Part shown: positions 62,127-64,000 of the stretch, in pieces | Layout: every line of letters begins with the position of its first letter | Numbering within the stretch: the first letter of the stretch is position 1 | Assembly (NCBI GenBank): GCA_900540865.1 | Contig: UQHH01000002.1 | Span: 1-64,000 of the forward strand | DNA: 64,000 nt | Direction of reading: 5' to 3' | Source: an uncultured Oscillospiraceae bacterium | Lineage (GTDB): Bacteria > Bacillota > Clostridia > Oscillospirales > Acutalibacteraceae | The notes under the pieces: model-generated | What the model was told of the DNA's origin: nothing | The model's input: only the letters and a program-made list of their open reading frames with translations | Databases searched by the model: none | Made by a program: the position numbers and the translations under genes

Positions 62127-62975
62127 ATGACATACCAAGAGCTTTACCGGCAAACAAAAAATACGTTTTTACAGGCGGGGATAGAAAGCCCCGCCTTTGA
62201 CGCATCCTGCCTTTTGGAGCACTGCTTCGGCATTGGCAGGCAGGGGCTTATCATGAAGGGGAACGAGCCGGCTCCCACGGGCGTCACCCCCCGTTTTCAG
62301 GCGCTTTGTAAGCGCCGCGCAAAGGGCGAGCCGCTCCAGTACCTGCTCGGCTCCTGGGATTTTATGGGAAGGCGGTTTTTTGTCGGCCCCGGCGTTTTGA
62401 TTCCGCGTGAGGATACGGAGGTCACCGTACGCGAAATCCTCGAAAAACTTTCCCCGATTCCCCGCCCCCGTATCATCGACCTGTGCGCGGGCAGCGGGGC
62501 CATTGCCATAACACTTGCAAAAGAGCTGCCGCAAAGCGGCGTGACCGCGCTGGAGCTTTCAGACGAAGCGTTCTGTTATCTTGAAAAAAACATAAAAGGT
62601 CTCGAAGCTTCAAATGTGCGCGCCGTTAAGGGCGACGTTTTGACAGACTACCGAAATTTTGAGCGGGAATCGTTCGACGCGGTTGTATCTAACCCGCCGT
62701 ATATCGAAACAGATGAAATCAGCACGCTCCAAACGGAAATCTCCTTTGAGCCGAAAATGGCGCTCGACGGCGGGCCTGACGGCCTGCTGTTTTACCGCGC
62801 GATTATCAGAGACTGGACGCCCCTGCTTCGCCGCGGTGGAATAATGGCGTTCGAGGTCGGCGAGGGCCAGGCGCAGCCGGTGGAATCGATTTTTTTGGAG
62901 CACGGCTATACCGGTATCCGTTTTATAAAGGACATCGGCGGAACCGACCGCTGCATCAGCGCCATTAAGGCTTAA
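62127..62975 (+). CDS. prmC: Release factor glutamine methyltransferase
   Basis: It N5-methylates the glutamine of the GGQ motif in peptide release factors. The 282-residue protein has the N-terminal helical domain (about 1-80) and the SAM domain with IDLCAGSGAIAI and the catalytic NPPY (189-192), plus the typical LIPREDTE stretch. It begins 4 bp after the DUF1385 gene. prfA, its common neighbour, is not in the window. Confidence 0.95.
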   Translation: MTYQELYRQTKNTFLQAGIESPAFDASCLLEHCFGIGRQGLIMKGNEPAPTGVTPRFQALCKRRAKGEPLQYLLGSWDFMGRRFFVGPGVLIPREDTEVTVREILEKLSPIPRPRIIDLCAGSGAIAITLAKELPQSGVTALELSDEAFCYLEKNIKGLEASNVRAVKGDVLTDYRNFERESFDAVVSNPPYIETDEISTLQTEISFEPKMALDGGPDGLLFYRAIIRDWTPLLRRGGIMAFEVGEGQAQPVESIFLEHGYTGIRFIKDIGGTDRCISAIKA

Positions 62976-62995
62976 GTTCTTTTCCCTTACCTTTC

Positions 62996-63024
62996 CTGCT
63001 GTTCCAAATACGAAACAGCAGCGG
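62996..63024 (+). terminator. Weak hairpin after prmC
   Basis: CTGCTGTT and AACAGCAG pair 21 bp after the prmC stop, but no T run follows. It may stabilise the 3' end more than terminate. Confidence 0.35.
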
Positions 63025-63055
63025 GACAAGCAATCGAAAAAATGTTCTGTTTTTA

Positions 63056-63084
63056 TTGCAATTCCTCTGAACATCGGTTATAAT
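63056..63084 (+). promoter_or_regulatory. Promoter of recA
   Basis: TTGCAA, 17-bp spacer, TATAAT, 60 bp before the recA ATG. Confidence 0.8.
63069..63080 (+). promoter_or_regulatory. Possible LexA (SOS) box at recA
   Basis: GAACATCGGTTA, close to the Gram-positive half-site pattern GAAC-N4-GTTC/T, placed between the -35 and -10 boxes where a repressor would block polymerase. The last base deviates, so this is tentative. Confidence 0.5.
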
Positions 63085-63143
63085 TGCAATTGGAAACGAA
63101 AGAAAAACACTTATCCTATTATGGGTATCGGAGGTATTACAAT

Positions 63144-64000
63144 ATGGCAGCAGACAACAAGGCGAAAGCGTTGGAAACGGCAATTTCCCAGATTGAAAAG
63201 CAGTTCGGAAAGGGCGCGGTTATGCGCCTTGGGCAAAACGAGCATATGAACGTTGGGCATGTCTCGACAGGCAGTCTTTCGCTCGATATCGCTCTGGGTA
63301 TCGGCGGCCTTCCCAGGGGAAGGATTATCGAAATTTATGGACCGGAATCTTCCGGTAAAACCACCTTATCCCTGCACTGTATCGCTCAGGGGCAGAAGGA
63401 CGGCGGCAACGTCGCTTTTATCGACGTAGAGCATGCGCTCGACCCCGTATACGCGGCGGCGCTCGGCGTGGACGTCGATTCCCTGCTCGTCTCCCAGCCT
63501 GACACCGGCGAGCAGGCGCTTGAAATCACGGAGGCGCTCGTTCGCTCCGGCGCAATCGACGTAATCGTCGTGGACTCCGTCGCGGCGCTCGTACCGAAGG
63601 CGGAAATCGAGGGCGAAATGGGCGATTCCCACGTGGGCCTTCAGGCAAGGCTGATGTCCCAGGCGCTGCGCAAGCTCGCCGGCGCCATCTCCAAATCGAA
63701 CTGCGTCGCGATTTTCATCAACCAGCTGCGTGAAAAGGTCGGCGTCGTTTACGGCAACCCGGAGGTTACCCCAGGCGGCAGGGCACTGAAGTTCTATTCG
63801 TCCGTGCGTATCGACATCCGCCGCATCGAAACACTCAAGGCGAACGGCGAGATGATTGGCTCGCGTACCAGGGCGAAGGTCGTAAAAAATAAAATTGCGC
63901 CGCCGTTTAAAGAGGCGGAGTTCGATATTATGTACGGCAGCGGCATTTCCCGCGAGGGCGAGCTGATTGACCTGGCTGTCAAGGCGGACGTTATCCAAAA
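63144..64000 (+). CDS. recA: Recombinase RecA (3' cut by window edge)
   Basis: The first 285 residues of RecA, which runs off the right end. The ATG at 63144 has GGAGG upstream. Walker A GPESSGKTT (66-74), Walker B region VIVVDSVAALVPK, loop L1 (EIEGEMGDSHVGLQARLMSQ) and the nucleotide-contact FINQLREKVG are all intact; loop L2 reads NPEVTPGGRALKF, a mild variant of NPETTTGG. It forms filaments on single-stranded DNA for homologous recombination and triggers LexA self-cleavage. A probable SOS box lies in its promoter. Confidence 0.98.
   Translation, partial: MAADNKAKALETAISQIEKQFGKGAVMRLGQNEHMNVGHVSTGSLSLDIALGIGGLPRGRIIEIYGPESSGKTTLSLHCIAQGQKDGGNVAFIDVEHALDPVYAAALGVDVDSLLVSQPDTGEQALEITEALVRSGAIDVIVVDSVAALVPKAEIEGEMGDSHVGLQARLMSQALRKLAGAISKSNCVAIFINQLREKVGVVYGNPEVTPGGRALKFYSSVRIDIRRIETLKANGEMIGSRTRAKVVKNKIAPPFKEAEFDIMYGSGISREGELIDLAVKADVIQ

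Noticed and set aside
1..64000. CRISPR array or rRNA operon
   Set aside because: No regularly spaced repeats with unique spacers and no 16S/23S/5S signature stretches were seen in the window.

Overview
The window looks like chromosomal DNA of a Gram-positive, endospore-forming anaerobe of the class Clostridia, most likely in the Oscillospiraceae/Ruminococcaceae group. The reasons are: clostridial-type RpoB/RpoC with an acidic RpoB tail, SpoVAC, a LysM-GH18 spore cortex-type hydrolase, a class B sortase, strong GGAGG ribosome binding sites with frequent TTG/GTG starts, many consensus TTGACA-N17-TATAAT promoters, and fairly GC-rich coding sequence. The family-level placement is inference from gene style, not from a marker comparison. 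All motif and repeat observations were made by eye.

Layout. (1) 1-3.1 kb: the AT-rich right end of a mobile element. It holds three large serine recombinase genes in tandem; the first is cut by the window edge and the second lacks the catalytic domain. A strong terminator follows. (2) 3.1-3.8 kb: gene-free DNA packed with hairpins, including an exact 28-bp duplication. (3) 3.8-8.0 kb: two small lipoproteins, a Mef-like MFS exporter and a spore-type LysM/GH18 protein. (4) 8.0-16.8 kb, minus strand: a translationally coupled double PII-like protein with a DUF1538 membrane protein; a membrane protein-pyrC-pyrF run; an ABC-2 permease/ATPase pair. (5) 17-22 kb: a lipoprotein alkylsulfatase and a converging secreted dockerin protein. 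(6) 22-28.4 kb, minus strand: an EF-G-like GTPase with an abnormal G4 motif, ilvD, lysS and greA. (7) 28.7-39 kb, plus strand: HAD hydrolase, FAD-dependent oxidoreductase, nucleotide-sugar dehydratase, glmS, bioY under a BirA-type operator, and an FHA-SEDS fusion paired with a class B penicillin-binding protein. (8) 39-50.8 kb: secA, a small HTH protein, then rpoC, rpoB and spoVAC on the minus strand. (9) 51-64 kb, plus strand: cysteine desulfurase-thiI, a multi-domain sortase, a cold shock gene with a large 5' leader hairpin, trmB, an FG-GAP lipoprotein beside a two-component system, a DUF1385 protein, prmC and recA (cut by the right edge).

Functional threads. Envelope building is prominent: glmS makes the amino-sugar precursor, the 4,6-dehydratase-like protein feeds glycan decoration, the FHA-SEDS/PBP pair polymerises and cross-links peptidoglycan, and SecA and the sortase export and attach proteins. 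Core information processing (rpoBC, greA, lysS, trmB, prmC, thiI, recA) is interleaved with less-known modules. The most promising candidates for undescribed biology are the DUF1538/double-PII pair, the sortase with a cytoplasmic N-terminal domain and two Big2 domains, the EF-G-like protein with a degenerate guanine-specificity motif, the FHA-SEDS fusion, and the recombinase trio with a headless middle member.
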